Shown here: positions 1 to 5,672 of the stretch, piece after piece
How the letters are laid out: every line of letters begins with the position of its first letter
Numbering within the stretch: position 1 is the stretch's first letter
NCBI GenBank assembly: GCA_020063545.1
Contig: JAGUUF010000043.1
Span: forward strand, 1 to 5,688
Reading direction: 5' to 3'
DNA from: Cytophagales bacterium
GTDB taxonomy: Bacteria; Bacteroidota; Bacteroidia; Cytophagales; Cyclobacteriaceae
DNA length: 5,688 bases
Made by a program: the position numbers and the translations under genes
The notes under the pieces: model-generated
The model's input: only the letters and a program-made list of their open reading frames with translations
Databases searched by the model: none
Told to the model about the DNA's origin: nothing

Positions 1-1
1 A

Positions 2-1363
2 GATGTTAAGTCCAACCAGTTCGATAAATTCAAGCAACTGCAAACCGAATGGAAAAACATCGGAGCGGTACCCGGAATTCATGCTAAATCGTTATGGGCA
101 AACTACCATGCCCTGGTCGATCGGTTTTACGATAATCAAAGCATCTACTTTGAACTGAAAGAACTCGACCGCAAGAAAAACCTGGAGGCTAAACTGGAAT
201 TGTGCGTGCGGGCCGAAAAACTTGCCGGAGTGGAAAAGATTAAGGATGCGGTACGCGAACTCAACGAACTGCACCACGAGTTTAAACACATCGGGCCGGT
301 GCCGCGTGAAGAAAAGGAAATCGTATGGAACCGGTTCAAAGCTGCATCCGATGCGGTATATGTGCGCAGGGACGCATACCTGAAGCAACTGCAGCAGGAT
401 TTAAACTCCAACCTTGAAAAAAAACTCAGGTTGTGCGAGGAAGCGGCAGTGTTTGCATCCTTTCAATCCGATCGCATTAAAGAGTGGAACCAGAAAACAA
501 AGGAAATACTGGAATTGCAGAAGAAATGGGAAACCGTTGGCAGCGTTCCCAGGAGCAAAACCCGCGAAATCAATAAGCGGTTCTGGACGGCCTTTAAAAC
601 ATTCTTCCATTCAAAAAGCGCCTTCTTTAAAGTATTGGATGAACAGCGCTCGGAAAACCTGAAACGGAAGCAGGAACTGGTACAACGGGCACTGGAATTG
701 CGCGAAAGTACCGATTGGGAAAAAACATCTTCCGAATTAAAAATTCTGCAACAGCAATGGAAAGACATTGGCCCGGTACCGGATAAACACCGGGATAAAA
801 TCTTTAAGGAATTTAAAAATGCCTGCGATTATTTCTTTGAACAGCGCAGGGAACAACGCAGCAAACAGGAAACCGACCAGTTGGAAAACCTGAAAGCTAA
901 AGAGGCAATATGCGAGCAGATTGAATTGGCGGCCCGGCAGGGAACGGCAACCGTTGAACAGTTGCATGAATTTGAGAACCGGTTCAGTGCTATCGGGTTT
1001 GTGCCCCGCAACCGGATAGCCGGCATCCGCAACCGGTACCAGGCTGCCATTGAACAACTGGTGCGTTCTATTTCAGACTTATCCGAGCATGAGCGCAGCC
1101 GGCTGTTGCTGCAAAACCAGCTGCTTGATTTAAAAGATGACCCGATGGCCGAAAAGAAACTGGTGGTAAAAGAACAGGCCATCCGCAAGAAAATCACGAA
1201 GGTTGAAAACGATATCGCGTTATGGCGCAACAACCTCGAATTTTTCGCCCGTTCCAAAAATGCCGATGGGTTGCGCGAAGAGTTTAATACAAAAATTAAA
1301 GCAGCCAGCGATCAGTTAGACCACCTGAAGCAGCAATTAAAGCTGCTGCGCACGGCAGTTTAA
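2..1363 (+). CDS. DUF349 repeat protein, 5'-truncated by the window edge
   Basis: The frame is open from base 2 to a TAA at 1361-1363, giving 453 residues; the true start lies outside the window, and the TTG at 200 is only an internal codon. The protein consists of repeated helical DUF349 modules. Each carries the signature W/F-x-x-[IV]G-x-VP followed by a [LIVF][WF]xxF/Y-type helix. The signature occurs at residues 20-24 (IGAVP), 97-101 (IGPVP), 179-183 (VGSVP), 256-260 (IGPVP) and 331-335 (IGFVP), so the modules recur every 75-82 residues and at least five are present. The last ~75 residues are a charged coiled coil ending in LKLLRTAV. There is no signal peptide or membrane segment in the visible part, so it is probably cytoplasmic. 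Proteins of this type in Bacteroidota are usually 600-700 residues, so about a quarter to a third is missing at the left. The molecular role of DUF349 is not established. The identification of the family is firm; the function is unknown. Confidence 0.93.
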   Translation, partial: DVKSNQFDKFKQLQTEWKNIGAVPGIHAKSLWANYHALVDRFYDNQSIYFELKELDRKKNLEAKLELCVRAEKLAGVEKIKDAVRELNELHHEFKHIGPVPREEKEIVWNRFKAASDAVYVRRDAYLKQLQQDLNSNLEKKLRLCEEAAVFASFQSDRIKEWNQKTKEILELQKKWETVGSVPRSKTREINKRFWTAFKTFFHSKSAFFKVLDEQRSENLKRKQELVQRALELRESTDWEKTSSELKILQQQWKDIGPVPDKHRDKIFKEFKNACDYFFEQRREQRSKQETDQLENLKAKEAICEQIELAARQGTATVEQLHEFENRFSAIGFVPRNRIAGIRNRYQAAIEQLVRSISDLSEHERSRLLLQNQLLDLKDDPMAEKKLVVKEQAIRKKITKVENDIALWRNNLEFFARSKNADGLREEFNTKIKAASDQLDHLKQQLKLLRTAV

Positions 1364-1365
1364 GG

Positions 1366-1396
1366 TTTGCAAAGACCAAACCAAGCCTTATTTTTG
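1366..1396 (+). promoter_or_regulatory. Bacteroidota-type promoter for tRNA-Thr
   Basis: A TTTG at 1366-1369 is followed after exactly 19 bp by TATTTTTG at 1389-1396. This matches the Bacteroidota housekeeping promoter (a -33 TTTG-like box, 19-21 bp spacing, and a -7 box TAnnTTTG). Transcription would start a few bases beyond 1396, leaving roughly 25-30 nt of leader before the tRNA. It starts only three bases after the DUF349 stop codon, so the tRNA has its own promoter but could also receive readthrough from upstream. Both boxes and the spacing are seen directly; activity is inferred. Confidence 0.75.
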
Positions 1397-1428
1397 CACC
1401 TCGTTTAATAGTGAACCGAGTAAATAAA

Positions 1429-1501
<73 letters not shown>

Positions 1502-1511
1502 CATCAACATG

Positions 1512-1539
1512 CCGAATCCTAAAGGTTCGGTTTTTTTTT
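1512..1539 (+). terminator. Intrinsic terminator after tRNA-Thr
   Basis: CCGAA (1512-1516) pairs with TTCGG (1526-1530). An inner CC/GG pair continues the stem past a one-base bulge, and the loop is TAAA. The hairpin is followed at once by nine T residues (1531-1539). It lies 10 bp after the tRNA and would end that transcript, and any readthrough from the DUF349 gene, before the dehydrogenase gene. Confidence 0.85.
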
Positions 1540-1632
1540 GTGCTTGGTAGCTGAGGGTTTACATATCCCTATAATTTCCATATCTTTCATAAAGGTACTC
1601 ATTAAGCGATAATAGTGTTAAAACGCCTTTGG

Positions 1633-1644
1633 GTTAAGTTTAAC
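1633..1644. repeat. Short inverted repeat just upstream of the dehydrogenase gene
   Basis: GTTAA (1633-1637) and TTAAC (1640-1644) form an inverted repeat with a 2-bp spacer, ending 14 bp before the TTG start. It could be half of an operator, but a 5-bp AT-rich repeat is expected by chance fairly often. The rest of 1540-1658 shows no gene, no RNA and only a one-mismatch -7-like box (TATCTTTC, 1581-1588) without a good partner box. Confidence 0.25.
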
Positions 1645-1658
1645 TTGCGATTCTTTTT

Positions 1659-2705
1659 TTGAAAGCGCTCACCTTCACCGGCATTGAAAGCATTACCTTC
1701 GAGTCCATTCCGGATCCGGAGTTGCTTGAGCCAGCTGATGTTATCGTAAAAGTAAAGTACTGCGCCATTTGTGGTTCTGATCTGCACGTGTATCATGGCC
1801 GTGAATCCGGCATTGACCAGCATACCGCAATGGGGCATGAATTTACGGGGGAGATCGTAGAAATTGGTAAGGATGTAAAACACCTTAAAGTTGGCGATAC
1901 GGTAATCAGTCCGTTTACCACCAACTGTGGGCAATGCTTTTTTTGCCGCAGCGGTCTTACCTCACGTTGTGAAAAGAACCAGTTGTTTGGCTGGATTGAA
2001 AACGGAAAAGGACTCCATGGCGGGCAGGCGGAGTTTGTGCGCGTACCGTTAGCTGACTCAACGCTTTACCGATTGCCGGATGACATTACGTTTAAGGATG
2101 CTTTATTGCTGGGTGATGTGCTGTCAACAGGATATTATTGCGCACAGCAGGCCGGTATAAAGCCTGCCGATGCGCATGTCGTCATCGGTTGTGGCCCGGT
2201 TGGGCTTATGGCCATTTGCAGTGCGGTTGATCTGGGTGCTGAGCGCGTATATGCCGTTGACTCGGTTGACGAACGGCTGAACAAGGCTAAAGAGTTTGGT
2301 GCCATTGCTGTAAATATCTGGGCAACTAATCCGGTTGAATTGCTCAAAGAGCATACGCACGGTCGCGGGGCTGATGCCGTAATGGATGCTGTAGGAAGCG
2401 GTTCAGCCGGAAGACTGGCTTATGAACTTGTACGCCCTGGCGGAATTATTTCAGTTGTTGGGGTGTGTACCGATTTACAATTACCCTTTTCACCGGTTGA
2501 AGCGTACAATAAAAACATAACGTACAAAGTGGGCCGGTGCCCGGCAAGGCACTACCTGGAAAAGTTGATCCCGATGGTGCGTTCGCATAAGTACGATTTG
2601 GCTTCGGTTTTCACGCATCATTTCCGGTTGTCGGAAGGTGTCCGTGGTTACGATGTTTTTGCCAACCGGAAGGAAGGGTGCCTGAAGGTATTACTGGAAC
2701 CGTAG
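1659..2705 (+). CDS. Zinc-dependent alcohol/formaldehyde dehydrogenase-like MDR oxidoreductase
   Basis: This 348-residue protein belongs to the medium-chain dehydrogenase/reductase superfamily, zinc-containing branch, closest in style to formaldehyde dehydrogenase-like members. The GroES-like catalytic half has probable catalytic zinc ligands Cys38 (in CAICGSDLH), His60-Glu61 (GHE) and Asp153 (GDVLSTGY). The structural zinc site is Cys90, Cys93, Cys96 and Cys104. The Rossmann half has VIGCGPVG (Gly177, Gly179, Gly182) and Asp201 at the end of the second strand, which favours NAD(H) over NADP(H). All key residues are present and the length is normal, so the enzyme should work, oxidising an alcohol or aldehyde adduct; the substrate cannot be told. 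The start is TTG at 1659-1661: the frame has a stop at 1641-1643 and no ATG or GTG between, and MKALTF is the usual family N-terminus. No Shine-Dalgarno is visible. It stands alone on this strand and converges with the minus-strand gene ending at 2724. The stop is TAG. Confidence 0.93.
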   Translation: MKALTFTGIESITFESIPDPELLEPADVIVKVKYCAICGSDLHVYHGRESGIDQHTAMGHEFTGEIVEIGKDVKHLKVGDTVISPFTTNCGQCFFCRSGLTSRCEKNQLFGWIENGKGLHGGQAEFVRVPLADSTLYRLPDDITFKDALLLGDVLSTGYYCAQQAGIKPADAHVVIGCGPVGLMAICSAVDLGAERVYAVDSVDERLNKAKEFGAIAVNIWATNPVELLKEHTHGRGADAVMDAVGSGSAGRLAYELVRPGGIISVVGVCTDLQLPFSPVEAYNKNITYKVGRCPARHYLEKLIPMVRSHKYDLASVFTHHFRLSEGVRGYDVFANRKEGCLKVLLEP

Positions 2706-2723
2706 AGTTTTTTTTTGCAGGTA

Positions 2724-3116
2724 TTAATCAAGATACTTTTTTAACAGGGTTTCAATTTCTGTTATGGCATCACTTCCCATGCGCAGGATGCAGCGCCTTT
2801 GTTCCTTGCCGTAACGTATTGTAATCTCACCGGTGCCTTTTTCGCGGTTGGCTATTTGATCGATTGTTTTGCCCATTCCTCTTTCCAATACATGGATAAC
2901 CGCGTGCACCTGTTCCGAAGTGAGGGTTACCATTTTAGGTTCACCTCCGCTGTAGGTGCCTGTTGAACTTTCGGCAGGCGTAACCGGATCATACGTGAGA
3001 ACATTGCCGTTGAGCATATACACATTACCGCTTCCATCGGCATAGTAATAGACGGGTTTATCAGTCATACAGGTAAACGAAAAGCAAAGCAAAAGAAAAG
3101 TAACCTTCGTGCGCAC
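2724..3116 (-). CDS. Small exported protein, possible lipoprotein, unknown function
   Basis: A 130-residue protein that I do not recognise. Residues 1-16 look like an export signal: a basic start (MRTK), a hydrophobic stretch VTFLLLCFSF, then TC. Cys16 could be a lipidation site, but the box SFTC is poor because Thr at -1 is not typical, so a lipoprotein is possible rather than shown. The mature part has a short segment rich in Tyr, Gly and Asn (residues ~22-36), a Pro/Ser/Gly linker (residues ~44-60), and a C-terminal mixed alpha/beta region ending in a charged helix (LLKKYLD). No catalytic motif is visible. The start is GTG at 3114-3116: a TAA lies two codons upstream, and the next possible start (Met17) would remove the signal. 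It follows the membrane-protein gene by 46 bp on the same strand and may be cotranscribed with it, though a possible promoter box lies between them. Confidence 0.75.
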   Translation of the reverse strand: MRTKVTFLLLCFSFTCMTDKPVYYYADGSGNVYMLNGNVLTYDPVTPAESSTGTYSGGEPKMVTLTSEQVHAVIHVLERGMGKTIDQIANREKGTGEITIRYGKEQRRCILRMGSDAITEIETLLKKYLD

Positions 3117-3126
3117 TACTTAAATG

Positions 3127-3134
3127 CAAAACTA
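3127..3134 (-). promoter_or_regulatory. Possible Bacteroidota -7 box upstream of the small exported protein gene
   Basis: Read on the minus strand this is TAGTTTTG, a full match to TAnnTTTG, ending 10 bp before the GTG start. The only TTG upstream is 14 bp away, shorter than the usual 19-21 bp, so the -33 part is weak. If used, transcription would begin within a few bases of the start codon and give a very short leader. Confidence 0.35.
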
Positions 3135-3162
3135 TTGGTTCAAGGTAACAATTTCTGTGGTC

Positions 3163-3573
3163 TTATTTAGAGCGAACAGCAAATACCAATCCTGCAACGG
3201 TAGCCTGTGCAAAGCCATACAAAATCCAGGTAATAACCATGAGCAGCGAGATTTGAATAGCGCTGAAGGTTAGGATCATTACCGGAACAAGCGCAACCAG
3301 GGCATAGGTGGTACCCAGACCCAGGGCCTGTACTACGGCCGAACCTTTAAACAAATCGCGGTTGCGGTCCCAAAACCATTTAAGGGCAACGGTAAGCACA
3401 AACGGATGAGCATAAAAAAGCCAGTCGGTTTTCCAGGATGAGGCCCGGAACACCTCGTTATAGTATTCTTCCAGCATGCCCGGTATGATGAACACTGCGG
3501 CATACAGCATGCTTACACTAAAGGCCAGAACTGCCAGGCCGGCAATCAGAACGGTTGAATAATCTTTTTTCAT
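3163..3573 (-). CDS. Four-helix integral membrane protein, unknown function
   Basis: A 136-residue protein with about four hydrophobic segments: residues 7-30, 52-68, 77-103 and 104-133. Between the first two lies a loop of about 20 residues rich in Glu, Tyr and Trp (EEYYNE, SSWKTDW). After the second comes a basic loop (WDRNRDLFK), which by the positive-inside rule should be cytoplasmic. His56-Pro57 at the start of segment 2 and the aromatic cluster WFW at 66-68 are the only striking local features. I do not recognise a family and see no enzyme motif. The ATG at 3571-3573 begins with MKKDYS directly before the first membrane segment, a sensible start. It lies 167 bp after the histidine kinase stop on the same strand and 46 bp before the small exported protein. 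The two small envelope proteins may be linked in function, which is inference from position only. Confidence 0.82.
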   Translation of the reverse strand: MKKDYSTVLIAGLAVLAFSVSMLYAAVFIIPGMLEEYYNEVFRASSWKTDWLFYAHPFVLTVALKWFWDRNRDLFKGSAVVQALGLGTTYALVALVPVMILTFSAIQISLLMVITWILYGFAQATVAGLVFAVRSK

Positions 3574-3607
3574 GTGCTACAATTTTTATTTTTCAAGAAC
3601 ACCTGAA

Positions 3608-3707
3608 CCCGCCATGCCTAGCAATAACCCCTGTGGGTGCATGCAGAGCATGGATTGTTATAACACGTAATGGACACCTGAAGGTACGTGTATTCCGGTT
3701 TGGCGGG
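3608..3707. repeat. Intergenic stretch with nested inverted repeats
   Basis: CCCGCCA (3608-3614) and TGGCGGG (3701-3707) are perfect 7-bp inverted repeats bounding exactly 100 bp. Inside are CCATGC (3612-3617) with GCATGG (3648-3653), ACCC/GGGT (3627-3630 and 3635-3638), CATGC/GCATG (3640-3644 and 3648-3652), and ACACGTA/TACGTGT (3663-3669 and 3685-3691). The 9-mer ACACCTGAA occurs twice nearby (3599-3607 and 3674-3682). The stretch may fold as RNA between the kinase and membrane-protein genes, or be a decayed repeat element. None of the hairpins is followed by a T run on either strand, so it is not a standard terminator. Confidence 0.35.
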
Positions 3708-3709
3708 CA

Positions 3710-3721
3710 TGACAATTGTCA
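3710..3721. repeat. Perfect 12-bp palindrome TGACAATTGTCA
   Basis: TGACAATTGTCA equals its own reverse complement and lies 19 bp beyond the kinase stop codon, about 140 bp upstream of the membrane-protein start. A palindrome this clean in intergenic DNA could bind a dimeric regulator controlling the downstream small genes. No family can be named, and a chance origin is possible. Confidence 0.4.
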
Positions 3722-3740
3722 GGCAGAAACTTGAACTCCA

Positions 3741-4694
3741 TCATACCGGTAACCCCGCGGGTTCGGGTGAACGATGAAATTTTTTGAGCCTTACGTAAAA
3801 GGTTGTGCCTTTACCGGGAGCACTTTCAACCGTAAGTTCACCACCATGATGGGAGACCATCTCGTTGCAAAGCATAAGCCCGAGGCCGGTGCCCCGTTCA
3901 CCGCCCGTGCCGCGTTGTGTTTTGAGTTCTGCTGAATTAAAAAGCTGGGCTACCTGTTCGGCCGTCATCCCGATACCCGTGTCAGAAACAACAAGCTCAT
4001 CAAGCGTTGGGGTGCTGTTGGCAGCAACCGTTACCTGGCCCCCGGTATGCGTGTATTTTATTGCATTGTGCACCAGGTTGCGCAAAATCAACTCAACGTG
4101 ATTGCGATCGGCGATCCATGTGGTTCCGGCAGGCACCTGGTTTACCAGCGTTATGGATTTGGCCCGGGCGGCATCTGCAAATAAGGTGAAACACGTTACA
4201 GTCAGGTCATACAAGGAAACGCGTACCGGGTTAAAGGATAAACCGCTGAGTTGTGAATGCGACCATTGCAGCAGGTTTTCGAGGGTTTCGTTGGTGCCGA
4301 TAACCAGTTGGTTAAGTTTGGGCGCAAACAACTTGAATTCTTCTTCACTGATTTCATTGCGCAGCAGCATGCCCAGCAGTCCTTTAAGGCTTACCAGCGG
4401 ACTGCGCATGTCGTGCCCGATAATGGAAAAAAATTTGTCCTTTAACTGGTTGGCTTCCCGGAGTTTATCATTCTGAATTCTGATCTCCTCATTCTTTTCT
4501 TTGAGTGCCAGGTTGGCCTGCTGGCGCAGCCTGTTGTTTCGAACAACCAGCCCGATGATGGCCGCCATCAGCACAAATGTAGTGGCAAAGCCAGTGCTGA
4601 AAATAAGTTGTTCCCTGCGGGCCTGCTCGTTGGCTTGCTCCAGTTCGGCTATCCGGGCTTCTCGTTTTTCTTCTTCAAATTCAAGTTTGGCCAT
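3741..4694 (-). CDS. Membrane histidine kinase module, 3' part of a split TPR sensor kinase
   Basis: 317 residues if translation starts at the ATG 4692-4694. Order of parts: charged coiled coil (1-29), one transmembrane helix (about 30-51), coiled linker (55-85), HisKA dimerisation domain with phospho-acceptor His94 in the H-box GHDMRSPL, and a HATPase_c domain. The ATPase shows the N-box (RNLVHNAIKY, Asn206 and Asn210), the G1 box DTGIGM (Asp238) and the G2 box GTGLGL (268-273). All catalytic motifs are intact. It should autophosphorylate on His and pass the phosphate to a response regulator, none of which is encoded in the window. The same frame runs upstream without a break through LKDSLVNWETSQKAL to the TAG at 4740-4742, so this ATG is likely an internal methionine of a larger protein. 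If made alone, the acidic N-terminus and the arginines after the helix (RNNRLR) would still favour kinase-inside topology. No ribosome binding site is evident before the ATG. It ends with TGA. Confidence 0.8.
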   Translation of the reverse strand: MAKLEFEEEKREARIAELEQANEQARREQLIFSTGFATTFVLMAAIIGLVVRNNRLRQQANLALKEKNEEIRIQNDKLREANQLKDKFFSIIGHDMRSPLVSLKGLLGMLLRNEISEEEFKLFAPKLNQLVIGTNETLENLLQWSHSQLSGLSFNPVRVSLYDLTVTCFTLFADAARAKSITLVNQVPAGTTWIADRNHVELILRNLVHNAIKYTHTGGQVTVAANSTPTLDELVVSDTGIGMTAEQVAQLFNSAELKTQRGTGGERGTGLGLMLCNEMVSHHGGELTVESAPGKGTTFYVRLKKFHRSPEPAGLPV

Positions 4695-4739
4695 CAGGGC
4701 TTTTTGCGAAGTCTCCCAGTTTACCAGTGAATCTTTAAG

Positions 4740-5672
4740 CTAAGTGTACCGGATATGGCTGGCAAGCGCCTGCTGGTAGTTTCCGAGAGCTGCATAAACT
4801 TTTGACAGCCCAAAATAAGAATCTTTAAGTACCTCACGCAGGTTTAATTGTTTACTCTCATCGGCTGCAGCCGAAAAATACTCCAATGCCTGCTTAGCGT
4901 TGTTAAGTTGCAAATACACATTACCGATAAGCGATTTATTGTATGCGATAACGGCATAGTCTTGGGCTTCTTCCGCTTCCTTAATGGAAAGCCGGAGGTA
5001 CGTTAGGGCTGAATCGGGTTTATTTTGCGTGGCGTAAATAAGCCCTTTGCTGTTGTAATTAAAGCTGAGAAGTTGTTTATCGTTCAACGAGTCTGACAGG
5101 TGTATTCCCAGGTCGGCCAGCCGGTGGGCTTCGTCAAGTTTTTGATTGGTGCTGGCGTAAATCCAGGTAATGTTGCCGCAAAAGGATGCAATGTTACGCT
5201 TGTCTTTTAGCCGCTTATACAAGTCTAAGGCATTAAGCTGGTATTGTAGGGCTAATTCATACTGTTTAAATCCGAACGTGTAGGTGTTTCCGAGTACGCG
5301 GTAGGCAAGGGCCATACCAAGCGTATCGTGCTGTTGCCCGGCTAGTCGTAGCGACTCGGTGGTGCGTTCAACAGCCAGGGCATAATTGCTTTGACGAAAC
5401 TCATATTCGCCAAGGCGGTTCATCGCAAGCACTTCGCCATGCCCGTACCCGGCTTTGCGCGAAAGTTCCAGTGCTTCGGTAGCATACTGTTTTGCCAAGG
5501 CAGGCTGGGAGGCAAGGTAGCGGTATGAGAGCTCGTTGAGCAGGTTAACCCGGTGGGCAGGTGCAGTAATTTGGGTAAGTTCCCGTTCCAGGCTGTCGAT
5601 AACCGAAGGCTGCGCAAGGCAACCTATGGCTGCCGAAACAATCAACCCGGCCAGAATCCTTCTCTTTCCCAC
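4740..5672 (-). CDS. Exported TPR-repeat protein, 5' part of a split sensor kinase
   Basis: 310 residues ending at TAG 4740-4742. Residues 1-20 are a signal peptide: basic MGKRR, a hydrophobic core to Ile16, then GCLA with likely cleavage before Gln21. Cys18 in AIGC could alternatively be a lipidation site. The rest is about seven tetratricopeptide repeats at roughly 40-75, 79-113, 119-156, 160-197, 200-238, 240-277 and 280-310. Typical TPR residues are visible, for example LGNTY, GLIYATQNKPDSAL, GNVYLQLNNAKQALEYF and VYAALGNYQQAL. Such a domain is expected in the periplasm as the sensing or protein-binding part of a TPR histidine kinase. The last repeat loses its end at the stop, and the next gene continues it in frame. 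The GTG at 5670-5672 was chosen because it directly precedes the basic part of the signal peptide. The frame stays open to the window edge, so a start farther upstream is not excluded. No Shine-Dalgarno is visible. Confidence 0.8.
   Translation of the reverse strand: MGKRRILAGLIVSAAIGCLAQPSVIDSLERELTQITAPAHRVNLLNELSYRYLASQPALAKQYATEALELSRKAGYGHGEVLAMNRLGEYEFRQSNYALAVERTTESLRLAGQQHDTLGMALAYRVLGNTYTFGFKQYELALQYQLNALDLYKRLKDKRNIASFCGNITWIYASTNQKLDEAHRLADLGIHLSDSLNDKQLLSFNYNSKGLIYATQNKPDSALTYLRLSIKEAEEAQDYAVIAYNKSLIGNVYLQLNNAKQALEYFSAAADESKQLNLREVLKDSYFGLSKVYAALGNYQQALASHIRYT

Larger units (their letters stand above)
3741..5672 (-). pseudogene. TPR sensor histidine kinase interrupted by one in-frame TAG
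   Basis: The TPR gene ending at 4740 and the kinase gene starting at 4694 lie in the same frame, and the only interruption is TAG at 4740-4742 (codon 311 of 643). Reading through it joins the last TPR helix (QALASHIRYT) to LKDSLVNWETSQKAL and then the coiled coil KLEFEEEKREARIAELE. Bacteroidota TPR sensor kinases typically carry a xLKDSLxN-like segment, a long charged coil and a transmembrane helix right after the last repeat. No other stop, gap or frame change is present. A single C-to-T change from CAG (Gln) would explain the stop. Whether this is a true nonsense mutation, a sequencing error or a tolerated split cannot be decided from the sequence. The intact motifs on both sides mean any inactivation is recent. 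Confidence 0.65.

Noticed and set aside
200..202. TTG as the start of the DUF349 gene
   Set aside because: The same frame stays open to the window edge and the upstream translation contains another DUF349 signature (IGAVP with a following LW/FY helix), so the gene begins outside the window.
1581..1588. TATCTTTC as a -7 box for the dehydrogenase gene
   Set aside because: It has one mismatch and no TTG at the expected 19-21 bp upstream; nothing better is seen in 1540-1658.
2706..2723. T9 run (2708-2716) directly after the dehydrogenase stop, as a terminator
   Set aside because: No convincing GC stem precedes it; the best pairing in the end of the gene is about 3 bp. The convergent gene ends 18 bp away and also lacks a hairpin followed by Ts.
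3751..3763. Hairpin AACCC-CGC-GGGTT as a terminator of the kinase gene
   Set aside because: It lies inside the coding sequence near the C-terminus, and no T run follows on the minus strand.
3865..4743. Several plus-strand open frames opposite the kinase gene
   Set aside because: They lie antisense to a gene with clear conserved motifs, have low-complexity Ser/Arg-rich translations and show no start signals, so they are frame shadows.
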